From assembly GCF_000719555.1 (NCBI RefSeq), contig NZ_JOGX01000092.1:1-27738 (forward strand): a DNA stretch of 27,738 nucleotides, written 5' to 3'. The translations under genes were made by a program, and so were the position numbers. This document shows, piece after piece, positions 14,024-22,674 of this stretch; position 1 is the stretch's first letter; each line of letters opens with the position of its first letter. Below the pieces are notes generated by a model that had not been told where the DNA came from, ran no database searches, and saw nothing but the letters and a program-made list of their open reading frames with translations. The stretch is from Streptomyces sp. NRRL F-5727. Lineage in GTDB: Bacteria > Actinomycetota > Actinomycetes > Streptomycetales > Streptomycetaceae.

Positions 14024-15017
14024 GTGCGGCGGTGCTGTCGCCGGGGACCAGGGCGGGGAGCAGCGGCCGGGGGAGCGGGTCCGGCGGCGCGGCGGAGCCG
14101 GAGGCGGCGCCGAGGGCGAGGCCGACGGCCTGCCGGGCCATCTCCCGCTTGGGGAGGACCACGCTGGTGAGCGTCTGGCCGGACAGCACCCCGGCCGGGG
14201 CGTCGTCGTGCGCGACCACGGACAGGTCGCCGGGGACGGTACGGCCCAGGGCCCGGGCGGCCTCCACGGCGGCGACCGCGAGGACGTCGTGGGTGGCGAA
14301 GAGCGCCGTCGCCTCCGGGTGGGCCCGCAGCGCGTCGAGTGCCGCGGCGAGGCCGCCCGCGAAGGCGGGTTCGGCCGCCGTGCGCACGGCGTCGTCCGGC
14401 AGCGGGACCCCGTCCTCGCGGAAGGCCCGCCGGAAGCCGGCCGTCCGGACGGTGTGCGCGGGGCTGGCGAGGACGAGGGCCCGCTCGTGCCCGAGCGCCC
14501 GCAGGTGCCGGCCGGCGAGGTGGCCGCCGTGCTCGTAGTCGACCGTGACGACCGGGAAGCCGTCGGGCAGCGCGGCCTCCCAGGCGCACAGCACCACCGG
14601 GAAGCGGGCGTCCGCGAGGAGCGGCAGATGGCCGGTGAGGCCCTGGTCGCCGGCGATCAGCAGGGCGTCCACGGAGCGGCTGGCCAGCGCGGCCAGATGG
14701 CGCCGGGCCCGCTCCCCGTCGCGGCGGGTGGTGCACAGCAGCAGCCGGTGGCCGCGCTCCTCCAGCGCGTCCTCGACCTCCTCGACCAGGTCCGCGTAGA
14801 ACGGCGCGGAGACGGTCGGCACGAAGAGCCCGACGGTGCGGCTGCTGCCGGTGGCGAGCGAACGGGCCACCAGATTGGGCACGTAACCGAGTTCGGCGAT
14901 CGCGGCGCGGACCCGCGCCTCCGTCGCCGGGCGCACCGCGACGCGCCCCGTGACGACGTTGGAGACGGTCTGCTTGGTGACGCCGGCCCGCTCCGCCACG
15001 TCCTGCATGGTGACCAT
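14010..15017 (-). CDS. LacI-family transcriptional regulator
   Basis: A 335-aa LacI/GalR regulator. The N-terminal HTH and hinge read TMQDVAERAGVTKQTVSNVV, then GRVAVRPATEARVRAAIAEL and GYVPN. The periplasmic-binding-protein-like sugar domain starts VGLFVPTVSAPFYADLVEEV and has the effector-loop sequences ALFATHDVLAVAAVEAARAL and LSVVAHDDAPAGVLSGQTLT. ATG 15017 has GAGGGGG upstream. A well-formed promoter lies on its strand: TTGACC (15082-15077), 17-bp spacer, TACGTT (15059-15054). It is divergent from the secreted lectin-containing protein, whose promoter holds a palindrome of LacI form (15165-15178), so local control is likely. The effector is probably a sugar; which one is unknown. Confidence 0.92.
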   Translation of the reverse strand: MVTMQDVAERAGVTKQTVSNVVTGRVAVRPATEARVRAAIAELGYVPNLVARSLATGSSRTVGLFVPTVSAPFYADLVEEVEDALEERGHRLLLCTTRRDGERARRHLAALASRSVDALLIAGDQGLTGHLPLLADARFPVVLCAWEAALPDGFPVVTVDYEHGGHLAGRHLRALGHERALVLASPAHTVRTAGFRRAFREDGVPLPDDAVRTAAEPAFAGGLAAALDALRAHPEATALFATHDVLAVAAVEAARALGRTVPGDLSVVAHDDAPAGVLSGQTLTSVVLPKREMARQAVGLALGAASGSAAPPDPLPRPLLPALVPGDSTAAPRRT

Positions 15018-15053
15018 GACGCCCCCTCGTCGCCCCCGCCCCGCCAGGCTCGC

Positions 15054-15082
15054 AACGTAACCGGGCCCCCACCTGCGGTCAA
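15054..15082 (-). promoter_or_regulatory. Promoter of the LacI-family gene
   Basis: Minus strand: TTGACC (15082-15077), exactly 17 bp, TACGTT (15059-15054). This puts the transcript start near 15047, about 30 nt before the ATG. Read by eye. Confidence 0.6.
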
Positions 15083-15161
15083 GGCGCTCCCCGGCCTCCC
15101 CGGCGACCTGTCGGACCGTCAACCTCCTTGTGGAGAAAGGGGACAGGCGGACGCGGGGCTC

Positions 15162-15191
15162 TTGTTTTACCGGTCAAATGCGCTCTAGGGT
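15162..15191 (+). promoter_or_regulatory. Promoter of the secreted lectin protein with an overlapping LacI-type operator
   Basis: TTGTTT (15162-15167), 18-bp spacer, TAGGGT (15186-15191), a typical Streptomyces -10. In the spacer lies the 14-bp palindrome TTTTACCGGTCAAA (15165-15178), of the form TTTnACCGGTnAAA with a central CG as in LacI/GalR operators. A bound repressor would block this promoter directly. The match to the adjacent LacI protein is inferred. Confidence 0.7.
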
Positions 15192-15234
15192 CCGTGCCAC
15201 CAGCGGCTCGACTCCTCCACCCCTGGGAGTACTC

Positions 15235-17478
15235 GTGCACCTTCCGCGCAGCAGATTCGTGAGCACGCTCGTCGCGGCGGCCCTGGCCGTGAGCGGCGGC
15301 GCCGCCCTCGCAGCGGCCCCGCCGGCCACCGCCGGGCCCGCCCCCGCCACCACGACGGCCACCGCGTCCACCACCGCCACCTACACGGTCACCGTCGGCG
15401 CCAAGGGCTCCTGGAACCGGCCCGACGACACCCCCGCCAGTCCGTTCGTCGACAAGGACGGCACCTTCTACTACCAGCAGGCCCACGCCCTGTACGGGGC
15501 GACCGACCCCCGCAAGTGGACCTTCTACACCGGCGCCGACTTCGACTCCGCCACCCGCTCGTCGGCGATCAGCGACGCGGTGAACCCGGCCAACTCCGCC
15601 GACCGCAACAACGACACCACCTGGCGCTGCAACAACAGCGTCACCGGCGTGGAGTCCACCCAGGCCCCGGCCGGCAGCGGCTACGCCCACCGCAACTACT
15701 GCGACCTGACCGGGATGTGGGTCGATCCGGACACCGGCGACTGGTACGGCCTCGTCCACAACGAGTTCACCCCGCAGCCCTTCGCCGACGGCATCCACTA
15801 CGACGGCATCGACTACGCCGTCTCCAGGGACCAGGGCCGGACCTGGACGATCAAGGACCACGTCATCACCTCGCCGTACAGCACGAAGCGCGGCGACACC
15901 GCCGCCTTCCCGCAGCAGACGTACCACTACGGCACCGGCGACCCCCGGCTCTTCGTCGACACCGCCTCCGGCTACTTCTACGCCTTCTACGGCTCCCGGA
16001 TCGTCAACAAGGGCGGCGGCTGGGCCGCCTTCTACGGGCACGTCGCCCGCGCCCCCATCTCCGGGAAGATGGCGCCCGGTTCGTGGCGCAAGTGGTACGA
16101 CGGCGCCTGGACGCAGCCCGGGGTCGGCGGCCGGGAGTCCACCATGGTCCCGGTCGGCGCGGGCAGCGCGACCGGCTACGTGCCGAAGGAGAAGGAGTAC
16201 GACCCCGCGAACGCCGGATCCGTGAGCCAGCAGGTCGCGGCCGGGCTCACCCCCGCCACCTCCCCGCTCTTCGTCATGGACATCACCTACAACGCCCACC
16301 TCGGCCTGTACATCGGCGAGCCGCAGGCCGTCGACCAGAGCGGCGACGCGCCGCAGGAGATCTACGCCACCACCGACCTGACGACCCAGAAGTGGTTCCG
16401 GCTCGGCGACACCGGCAGCTACCGGACCGCCTCCTGGTACCGCTGGTTCCTCGACGCCGGCAACCGCACCGGCTCCGGCATCGTCGGCCGTGACTTCCGC
16501 GCCTACTGCTCCTTCGGCTGCTCCGGCGGCGCCAGCGGTGAGTACGTCGACCTCAGCATCGGGACGAACGAGCCCGCCGCCCCCGTCGACACCGGCCGCG
16601 CCTACCGGATCGCCGCCGCGGACGGCCGGGTCCTGGCCCAGGTGTCCGGCGGCTCCGCCACCACCTCCACCGCGGCCGCCACCGGCTCCGCGCTGGAGCA
16701 CTGGACCTTCACCGCGAAGGGCGACGGCTCCTACCGCATCGCCAACGCCGCCACCGGCGGCCTCCTCGGCGTCGCCTCCACCGGACCCGGCACGCGCGCG
16801 TGGGGCACGAAGCCCACGGTCGCCGCGGCGGCCTCCGGCACCGGCCAGGACTGGTTCGTGATCCGCGGCGCCTCCGCCGCCGACAACACCCCCACGGGCA
16901 CCGTGAAGCTGGTCAACCGGTACAGCGGCCTCGTCCTCGGGCTCTCCGCCGCCACCGCCCGCACCGCCGAGACCACGCCCGCCCGCAGCTGGACCGACAC
17001 CACCGGCTCCCCGGTCGGCGCCGGCCGCACGGCCGCCGAGCAGACCCTCACCCTCACCCCGGTCGGCGACGCCCCGCGGACCGTCACCCTCACCGCCGGC
17101 GGCAAGGCCCTCGACAACCCCGACAGCAGCACCGCCGACGGCACCGGGCTCGTCACCTGGACCCCGAACAGCGGCGCCAACCAGAAGTGGACCCTCACCC
17201 CGCACGCCGACGGCGGCTACGAGCTCCGCAACAACGCCTCGGGGAAGTGCGCGGACGTCGAGAGCGGCTCCACCGCCGCCGGCGCCCGGGTCATCCAGTG
17301 GACCTGCCACGGCGGCGCCAACCAGCGCTGGACGCTCCAGCGCCTCCCCGACGGCACCTCCACCGTCACCTCGGTGCGCAGCGGCCTGCTCCTGACCACC
17401 GCCTCACCGGCGAACGGGGCCAAGGTCACCCAGCAGCCGGACACCGGCAGCGCCCTGCAGCACTGGACGACCGGCTGA
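15235..17478 (+). CDS. Secreted protein with predicted glycosidase-like domain and C-terminal ricin-type beta-trefoil lectin
   Basis: A 747-aa exported protein. The signal peptide is MHLPRSRF followed by VSTLVAAALAVSGGAALAAA (cut near residues 27-35). Residues about 50-440 are a Trp/Tyr/Asp-rich domain with segments such as GSWNRPDDTPASPFVDKDGT, YDGIDYAVSRDQGRTW and GTGDPRLFVDTASGYFYAFY. The SRDQGRTW motif is an Asp-box-like turn and the blade-like repeats suggest a beta-propeller, as in sialidase or GH43-like folds; I cannot name the family. From about 452 to the end are two beta-trefoil regions; the second has clear Q-x-W repeats (NQKW, NQRW, LQHW). It likely binds and cuts or holds a polysaccharide outside the cell. 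The GTG start has GGGAG 5 nt upstream. LacI-type control is likely. Confidence 0.8.
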   Translation: MHLPRSRFVSTLVAAALAVSGGAALAAAPPATAGPAPATTTATASTTATYTVTVGAKGSWNRPDDTPASPFVDKDGTFYYQQAHALYGATDPRKWTFYTGADFDSATRSSAISDAVNPANSADRNNDTTWRCNNSVTGVESTQAPAGSGYAHRNYCDLTGMWVDPDTGDWYGLVHNEFTPQPFADGIHYDGIDYAVSRDQGRTWTIKDHVITSPYSTKRGDTAAFPQQTYHYGTGDPRLFVDTASGYFYAFYGSRIVNKGGGWAAFYGHVARAPISGKMAPGSWRKWYDGAWTQPGVGGRESTMVPVGAGSATGYVPKEKEYDPANAGSVSQQVAAGLTPATSPLFVMDITYNAHLGLYIGEPQAVDQSGDAPQEIYATTDLTTQKWFRLGDTGSYRTASWYRWFLDAGNRTGSGIVGRDFRAYCSFGCSGGASGEYVDLSIGTNEPAAPVDTGRAYRIAAADGRVLAQVSGGSATTSTAAATGSALEHWTFTAKGDGSYRIANAATGGLLGVASTGPGTRAWGTKPTVAAAASGTGQDWFVIRGASAADNTPTGTVKLVNRYSGLVLGLSAATARTAETTPARSWTDTTGSPVGAGRTAAEQTLTLTPVGDAPRTVTLTAGGKALDNPDSSTADGTGLVTWTPNSGANQKWTLTPHADGGYELRNNASGKCADVESGSTAAGARVIQWTCHGGANQRWTLQRLPDGTSTVTSVRSGLLLTTASPANGAKVTQQPDTGSALQHWTTG

Positions 17479-17498
17479 CCGGAACCGCTCCCGCCACC

Positions 17499-17536
17499 CG
17501 GGGGCCCGCGCGGACGGCGGTCCGCGCGGGCCCCCG
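17499..17536 (+). terminator. Strong terminator after the secreted lectin protein
   Basis: A perfect 17-bp stem (left arm 17499-17515, right arm 17520-17536, outermost pair C-G) closes a GGCG loop. It lies 20 bp past the stop codon. It has no U-tract. Confidence 0.88.
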
Positions 17537-17540
17537 ACCC

Positions 17541-17587
17541 TTGACAGGGAGGTCATGCCCCTGACAGGAGTGGCGCGGTACCACTCC
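17541..17587 (+). promoter_or_regulatory. Repeat-rich region upstream of the FAD monooxygenase
   Basis: TTGACAGG (17541-17548) and CTGACAGG (17561-17568) are direct repeats 20 bp apart, about two helix turns. An inverted repeat, GGAGTGG (17567-17573) with CCACTCC (17581-17587), follows and encloses TACCAC (17579-17584). These may be regulator sites for the gene at 17625. A -35/-10 pair of normal spacing was not found. Confidence 0.35.
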
Positions 17588-17624
17588 CACGGACGGCATC
17601 CACCTCGAAGGGGGCGATCGGCGC

Positions 17625-18935
17625 ATGACCGAGCCCGAGAGCACCGCACCCGGCCCGCGGCCGGACGGCACGTACGACGTCGTCATCAGCGGAGCGAGCC
17701 TCGCCGGCTGCGCCGCGGCGATCCTGCTCGCCCGGCGCGGCGCCCGCGTCGCCCTCCTGGAGCGCCGCTCGGACCCCGGCGCGTACAAGGTGCTCTGCAC
17801 CCACGCCCTCACCGCCTGCGCCCACCCGGTCCTCGACGAACTCGGCCTCCTCCCCGACCTGGAGAAGGCCGGCGCCGTCCGCAACGAAGCGCGCTGGTAC
17901 ACCCGCTGGGGCTGGATCGAACCGCGCGCCGCACCCGGCGGACCCGAACTCCCGTACGCCTACAACGTCCGCCGCTCCACCCTCGACCCGCTCATCAGGT
18001 CCCACGCGGCCCGCACCCCCGGCGTGGACCTGCTCCTCGGCCACAAGGTCACCGGATTGCTCCGGGACGCCGGACGCACCACCGGCGTCCGCGTCACGGG
18101 GCCCGACGGGGAACGGGAACTGCCCGCCCGTCTGGTCGTCGGCGCCGACGGCAAGGACTCGGCCGTCGCGAAGCTCGCCGGCATCCCCGAACGGCGGTAC
18201 GAGAACGGGCGGTTCGGCTACCTCGCCCACTTCCGCGACCTGCCGCTGCCCGGCGGGATCGGCCAGGCGTGGTTCCTCGAACCCGACATGGCGTACTCCT
18301 TCCCCAACGACGACGGCGTCACCGTCCTCGCCGTCCTCCCGGACAAGAAGCACCTGCCGGCCTTCCGCGAGGACCTGGAGGGCAGCTTCCACGCCTTCGT
18401 CCGCGCCCTGCCCGAGGCGCCCCCCATCGACTCCGCCCGGCGCGTCTCCAAGTTCATCGGCACCGTCGACTACCCGCTGATCACCCGCGACCCCACCGCC
18501 CCCGGCATCGCCCTCGTCGGCGACGCCGCCCTGACCGGCGACCCGCTGTGGGGCGTCGGCTGCGGCTGGGCCCTCCAGACCGCGCAGTGGCTGGCCGAGG
18601 CGGTCGCCCCCGCCGCGACCGGCCGCGGCGACCTCGACCGCGCGCTCGCCGCGTACGGCCGCACCCACCGCCGCCGGCTCCGCCCCCACCAGCAGCTGGC
18701 CGTCGACTACGCCCGGTCCCGCCCCTTCAACCCCGGCGAGCGCCTCATGTTCTCCGCCGCCGCCCGGGACGCGGCCGCCGCCCGCCACATGTACCTCTTC
18801 GCCTCCCGGCTCATCGGCCCCCTCGGCTTCCTCAACCCGCGCTCCGTCGCCCGCGCGGCGGCCGTCAACCTCCGGCACCGGCTCCGCGGGCCCGCGCCGG
18901 CCGACGCCCCCGCCGCCGGCCGGCCTGCCCGCTAG
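17625..18935 (+). CDS. FAD-dependent monooxygenase/oxidoreductase (PHBH-like fold)
   Basis: A 436-aa flavoprotein of the aromatic-ring hydroxylase/geranylgeranyl-reductase group. The dinucleotide motif is [20 protein letters not shown] ending in the acidic strand LLER (about residues 20-48). The mid-domain DG motif is [16 protein letters not shown], and the second FAD motif is [20 protein letters not shown]. These enzymes use NAD(P)H and oxygen to hydroxylate, or reduce, small hydrophobic substrates, often in secondary metabolism. GAAGGGGG lies upstream of ATG 17625. The stop codon overlaps that of the convergent permease gene by 4 bp (18932-18935), sharing CTAG. No biosynthetic cluster is beside it, so the substrate remains open. 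Confidence 0.87.
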   Translation: MTEPESTAPGPRPDGTYDVVISGASLAGCAAAILLARRGARVALLERRSDPGAYKVLCTHALTACAHPVLDELGLLPDLEKAGAVRNEARWYTRWGWIEPRAAPGGPELPYAYNVRRSTLDPLIRSHAARTPGVDLLLGHKVTGLLRDAGRTTGVRVTGPDGERELPARLVVGADGKDSAVAKLAGIPERRYENGRFGYLAHFRDLPLPGGIGQAWFLEPDMAYSFPNDDGVTVLAVLPDKKHLPAFREDLEGSFHAFVRALPEAPPIDSARRVSKFIGTVDYPLITRDPTAPGIALVGDAALTGDPLWGVGCGWALQTAQWLAEAVAPAATGRGDLDRALAAYGRTHRRRLRPHQQLAVDYARSRPFNPGERLMFSAAARDAAAARHMYLFASRLIGPLGFLNPRSVARAAAVNLRHRLRGPAPADAPAAGRPAR

Positions 18936-20887
18936 CCGACGTGGACGCGCGGGCGGCGGTCGCGGTCGGGCTCCGCCTCGCGCAGGACCTCGCGGGTGAC
19001 CGGGGCGATCTCGCCCTGGCCGAAGAGGAAGAAGCGCAGGAAGTTGGCGAACGGATTGCCCTCGGTCCACTCGAAGTAGACGTGCGGGCGGACACCGGTG
19101 AGGTCACGGGAGTGGAGCAGGACCGCCGCGAGGGCGTTGGGGACGGAGGAGCTCTCCACCGTCAGGACCCGGAAGCGGTCGTGGAGCACCTCGCCGCGCA
19201 CCGTGAGGCCGGCCTCGAACTCGGACGGGTCGGTGACCGTCACCTCGACGAAGACGAAGTCCTCGGTGTCGGGCAGGTCGTTGTCGGCGCGGATCTGGTC
19301 CTTCTTCGCCCGGTACTCCTCCGCGTCGCGGTTGTCCGGCTCGTTGGCGATGAACCGGGGCGTGCGGTGCGAGATGTCGCGGATGAACCGCTCGGCCATG
19401 GCGTCGAGCTCCACGTGCGTCACCCGCAGCTCGAAGGCGCGGCCGAGCCGGGAGAGCAGCGAGACGAGGATGATGCCGGCGATGAAGCAGGCGCCGATCT
19501 TCACGCCGTCCGGGCGCTCGATGATGTTGACGACCGTCGTGTAGAGGAAGACGGCCGAGATGACTCCGAAGCCGATGGTCCAGCCGCGCTGGCCGGCCTT
19601 GCGGGCCGCGATGGTCACGGCGATGGCCGCGGAGCAGATCAGCACGAGGACACCGGTGGCGTACGCGCCGCCCTGCGCGTCGACGTCGGCGTCGAAGATC
19701 CAGGTGACGAGGAAGGCGACCAGGGTGAAGACGATCACCATGGGCCGGACGGCCCGCGCCCAGTGCGGCGCCATGCCGTACTTCGGCAGGTAGCGCGGCA
19801 TCAGGTTGAGCAGGCCCGCCATGGCGGAGGCGCCGGCGAACCACAGGATGAGGATGGTCGAGACGTCGTAGACGGTGCCGAAGGCGTTGCCCAGGTACTC
19901 GTGCGCGAGGTAGGCGAGGGCGCGCCCGTTCGCCTCGCCGCCGGACTCGAACTCCTCGTGCGGGATGAGCACGGTGGTGATGAAGCTGGTGCAGATCAGG
20001 AAGACGCTCATGATCAGCGCGGCGGTGGTGAGGAGCTTCTTCGTGTCCCGGATGCGTCCCTCGGGCTGCGCCTCGGTGTCCCCCGCGTCGCCCTTGACGT
20101 GCGGCATCACGGCCACGCCGGTCTCGAAGCCGGAGAGGCCGAGGGCGAGCTTGGGGAAGACGAGCAGCGCGACGCCGATCATCACGAAGACGTTGCCGTG
20201 CTCCTGGGTCAGGGCGGCGGTCCAGTCGCTGACGACGTGCCCCTCGGTCAGCACCTGGTACAGGCCGGTCACCACGACGACGGCGTTGAGCCCGAGGTAG
20301 ACGCCGACGAGGGCCACGGCGACGCCGATCGCCTCCAGGAAGCCCTTCAGGAAGACCGCGCCGAGCAGCGCGATCAGCACCATCGTGATCAGCACCTGCT
20401 TGTCGTGCAGGGCCGACTCCAGGTGCGGGTTCTCCACCAGGTGGGTGGAGGCGTCGGCGGCCGACAGGGTGATGGTGATGAGGAAGTCGGTCGCCGCGAA
20501 GCCCAGCAGGGTCAGGACGAAGAGCTTGCCCTTCCAGAACGACAGCAGCCGCGACAGCATCGCGATCGAGCCCTCGCCGTGCGGGCTCTCCTCCGCCACC
20601 CGCCGGTAGACCGGCAGCGCGCCCAACAGCGTCACGATCACCAGCACGATGGTCGCGACGGGGGAGAGGAGGCCGGCCGCGAGGGCGGCGATGCCGGGCT
20701 GGTAGCCGAGGGTCGAGAAGTAGTCGACGCCGGTCAGGCACATCACCCGGTACCAGGGCTGCCCCTGGTGTCCGGCGTCCGGAACTGACTCCTTCGGGCG
20801 GGAGGGTTTGCCCTTGCCCATGTCGGACAGCCCCTCCAGCATCCACGCGCGCAGCCTGCTGCCGCGCGTCTCGGTCGTGGTGGCCAT
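18932..20887 (-). CDS. APC-superfamily permease with cytosolic C-terminal domain (possible K+ transporter)
   Basis: A 651-aa membrane protein. After a soluble start of about 45 residues come about 12 spans of APC type, opening with [20 protein letters not shown] and including [20 protein letters not shown]. From about residue 490 a cytosolic domain of about 160 residues follows ([56 protein letters not shown]). The family moves amino acids or, in the KimA and Kup branches, potassium. It is divergent from kdpFABC across a shared regulatory gap, so K+ transport or a K+-linked role is a fair inference, unproven. GGGAG precedes ATG 20887. TACGCT (20953-20948) is a possible -10 on its strand. Its stop overlaps the convergent FAD monooxygenase stop. 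Confidence 0.82.
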   Translation of the reverse strand: MATTTETRGSRLRAWMLEGLSDMGKGKPSRPKESVPDAGHQGQPWYRVMCLTGVDYFSTLGYQPGIAALAAGLLSPVATIVLVIVTLLGALPVYRRVAEESPHGEGSIAMLSRLLSFWKGKLFVLTLLGFAATDFLITITLSAADASTHLVENPHLESALHDKQVLITMVLIALLGAVFLKGFLEAIGVAVALVGVYLGLNAVVVVTGLYQVLTEGHVVSDWTAALTQEHGNVFVMIGVALLVFPKLALGLSGFETGVAVMPHVKGDAGDTEAQPEGRIRDTKKLLTTAALIMSVFLICTSFITTVLIPHEEFESGGEANGRALAYLAHEYLGNAFGTVYDVSTILILWFAGASAMAGLLNLMPRYLPKYGMAPHWARAVRPMVIVFTLVAFLVTWIFDADVDAQGGAYATGVLVLICSAAIAVTIAARKAGQRGWTIGFGVISAVFLYTTVVNIIERPDGVKIGACFIAGIILVSLLSRLGRAFELRVTHVELDAMAERFIRDISHRTPRFIANEPDNRDAEEYRAKKDQIRADNDLPDTEDFVFVEVTVTDPSEFEAGLTVRGEVLHDRFRVLTVESSSVPNALAAVLLHSRDLTGVRPHVYFEWTEGNPFANFLRFFLFGQGEIAPVTREVLREAEPDRDRRPRVHVG

Positions 20888-20984
20888 GGAGTGCTCCCGG
20901 GTTCCGCTGCTGAAGGGTGGTTCGGCCGCCTGACCTGCGGCCGAGCCAGCGTAAGCAGCCCGCGGGGAGACGCACCCGGCGGTC

Positions 20985-21022
20985 GCGTCAGGGAAGCGTC
21001 AAGATCCGTCGGCAGGGCGTCA
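20985..21022. promoter_or_regulatory. Phased GCGTCA repeats near the APC permease promoter
   Basis: CGTC cores lie at 20986, 20997, 21007 and 21018, so spacings are 11, 10 and 11 bp; three of the four read GCGTCA. Tandem direct repeats at helical spacing are the binding form of OmpR/PhoB-type response regulators (KdpE, PhoP). The cluster lies about 33-70 bp upstream of the candidate -10 of the permease gene. Confidence 0.55.
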
Positions 21023-21162
21023 CCTTGCTCACACGGACGCGGCCCCGGGCGTCGCGGGCGGATGACCGGACGCGGGTCGTCGCGGGCAGGACGCGTTCAC
21101 GGTCGCGGTACGGCCCCGCGAGTCCCTTTCCGGTCGATTTGCGCCCCCGTCGCGTAGGGGAC

Positions 21163-21200
21163 GCGTCAAGAGCAGAGTCCAGGACGTCAGGGGGGCGTCA
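21163..21200. promoter_or_regulatory. Phased GCGTCA repeats upstream of kdpFABC
   Basis: CGTC cores lie at 21164, 21185 and 21196 (21 bp, then 11 bp), with a weaker AGTC at 21176. GCGTCAAGA is shared with the other cluster (20996-21004). The cluster ends 79 bp before the kdpF start, right for an activator such as KdpE. No kdpD or kdpE gene is in the window. Confidence 0.5.
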
Positions 21201-21279
21201 ACGGCGGCGGTGGGTGGCCGAAACGGATGTTTCCTCATCTCGTCAGAGAATCCGCTCTTCCTTCTTCCGGGAGTTCACG

Positions 21280-21363
21280 ATGGCCGACGTGGCCTTCGTC
21301 GTCACCACGGTCGCGGTCTTCGCGCTGGTGGCGTTCATCGCCAAGGGGGTGGCGAAGCTGTGA
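21280..21363 (+). CDS. kdpF: KdpF, small subunit of the high-affinity K+ ATPase
   Basis: A 27-aa single-span peptide ([20 protein letters not shown], then AKGVAKL), matching KdpF in size, position and pattern. KdpF stabilises the KdpABC complex in the membrane. GGGAG lies 7 nt before ATG 21280. Its TGA (21361-21363) overlaps the GTG start of kdpA (21360-21362), so the two are translationally coupled. It appears intact although kdpA is broken. Confidence 0.88.
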   Translation: MADVAFVVTTVAVFALVAFIAKGVAKL

Positions 21364-22674
21364 GTGCCGAGAACGTGATCGGTCTGCTCGTCGCCGCCGC
21401 CCTGCTGGGCTACTCCTCGGACCGGCATCTGAGGCCCGAGAAGTGGATCTACAAGGCGATCGGCGCGAACCCGGACGCCGGGATGCGCTGGTCCGCCTAC
21501 CTGCGCGGGGTCCTCGCCTTCTCCGCGGTGAGCGTCCTCTTCCTCTACCTGCTGCAGCGCGTGCAGGGTTCCCTGCCCGGCTCGCTCGGCTTCGTGTCGA
21601 TCGACCCGGACCAGGCGTTCAACACGGCGGCGTCGTTCGTCGCCAACACCAACTGGCAGTCGTACTACGGCGAGCAGGCCATGGGCCACGTCGTGCAGAC
21701 CGGCGGCCTCGCGGTGCAGAACTTCGTGTCGGCGGCGGTCGGCATGGCGGTGGCGGTCGCGCTCGTCCGCGGCTTCGCCCGGTCCCGTACCGGCGAGCTG
21801 GGCAACTTCTGGGCCGACCTGGTCCGCGGAGTCGTCCGCATCCTGCTCCCGATCTCCGTGGTCGGCGCGCTCGTGCTCGTCGCCTGCGGCGCCATCCAGA
21901 ACTTCTCCGGCATCCACGAGGTCGGCCAGTTCACGGGCGGGACGCAGCAGTGGAACGGCGGCGCGGTGGCCTCGCAGGAGGTGATCAAGGAGCTGGGGAC
22001 GAACGGCGGCGGCTACTTCAACGCCAACTCGGCGCACCCCTTCGAGAACCCCGACGGGCTCTCCAACCTCTTCGAGATCTACCTCATCCTCGTCATCCCC
22101 TTCGCCCTGACCCGCACCTTCGGCCGCATGGTCGGCTCCCTGAAGCAGGGGTACGCGATCCTCGGCACGATGGTCACCATCTGGCTCGCCTTCACCGCGC
22201 TGATGATGTGGACCGAGTTCGCGGGCCACGGACCGGCGTTCGAGATCGCCGGCGGCGCCATGGAGGGCAAGGAGACCCGGTTCGGCATCGGCGCCTCCGC
22301 GATCTTCTCGGTCGCCACCACGCTGACCTCGACCGGCGCCGTGAACCATGCTGATCATGGCGGTCATCGCGGTGTTCATCGCCGGCCTGATGGTCGGCCG
22401 CACCCCGGAGTACCTGGGCAAGAAGATCGGCACCCGCGAGATCAAGTTCGCGGCCTGCTCCATCCTGGTCACCCCGGCGCTCGTCCTCGGCTTCACCGCC
22501 GCCTCGTTCGTCCTGGACACCCCGGCCAACTCGATGACGAACTCCGGCGCGCACGGCTTCTCCGAGATCCTGTACGCCTACACCTCGGGCGCCAACAACA
22601 ACGGCATCATCACCGGTCTCACCTACTTCCCGGCCCTCGCGCTGGGACCGCTCGCCGAAGGGCTCGCAGCATGA
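21360..22674 (+). pseudogene. kdpA: kdpA, K+-channel subunit, disrupted by a frame-shifting and an in-frame deletion
   Basis: KdpA is the K+-selective membrane subunit of KdpFABC, normally about 555 aa. Here reading from GTG 21360 ([20 protein letters not shown]) is good KdpA up to TSTGAVN at about 22346. The next KdpA sequence, [20 protein letters not shown], is in another frame from 22348. About 35 residues normally between them (the HDS-TPLGG to GSGLYG stretch) are absent. Further on, ANNNG is followed at once by [20 protein letters not shown], in frame but without the roughly 70-80 residues expected between. About 437 codons remain. The last K+-filter loop and two helices are affected. 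The gene's own frame has no stop; it runs on into kdpB. TGA 22672-22674 (second frame) overlaps the kdpB ATG. A true deletion pair or an assembly error are both possible. Confidence 0.88.

Larger units (their letters stand above)
20888..21279. other. 392-bp divergent regulatory gap between the APC permease and kdpF
   Basis: It has no gene I can support. It holds two clusters of phased CGTC repeats (20985-21022 and 21163-21200), one near each divergent gene, and a possible permease -10 (20953-20948). The middle (about 21040-21140) is GC-rich with scattered GTCG/CGCG, where I see no clear structure. I looked for a c-di-AMP (ydaO-type) leader and did not find one. Confidence 0.6.

Noticed and set aside
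17555..20788. 1077-aa open frame across the monooxygenase and opposite the permease
   Set aside because: It runs across a real gene in another frame and antisense to a second; composition is Arg/Pro then Asp/Val/Glu-rich, typical of shadows.
20888..21279. c-di-AMP (ydaO/yuaA) riboswitch upstream of the permease or kdp
   Set aside because: I could not find the conserved core of that riboswitch; the notable features are phased CGTC repeats, which suit a protein regulator better.
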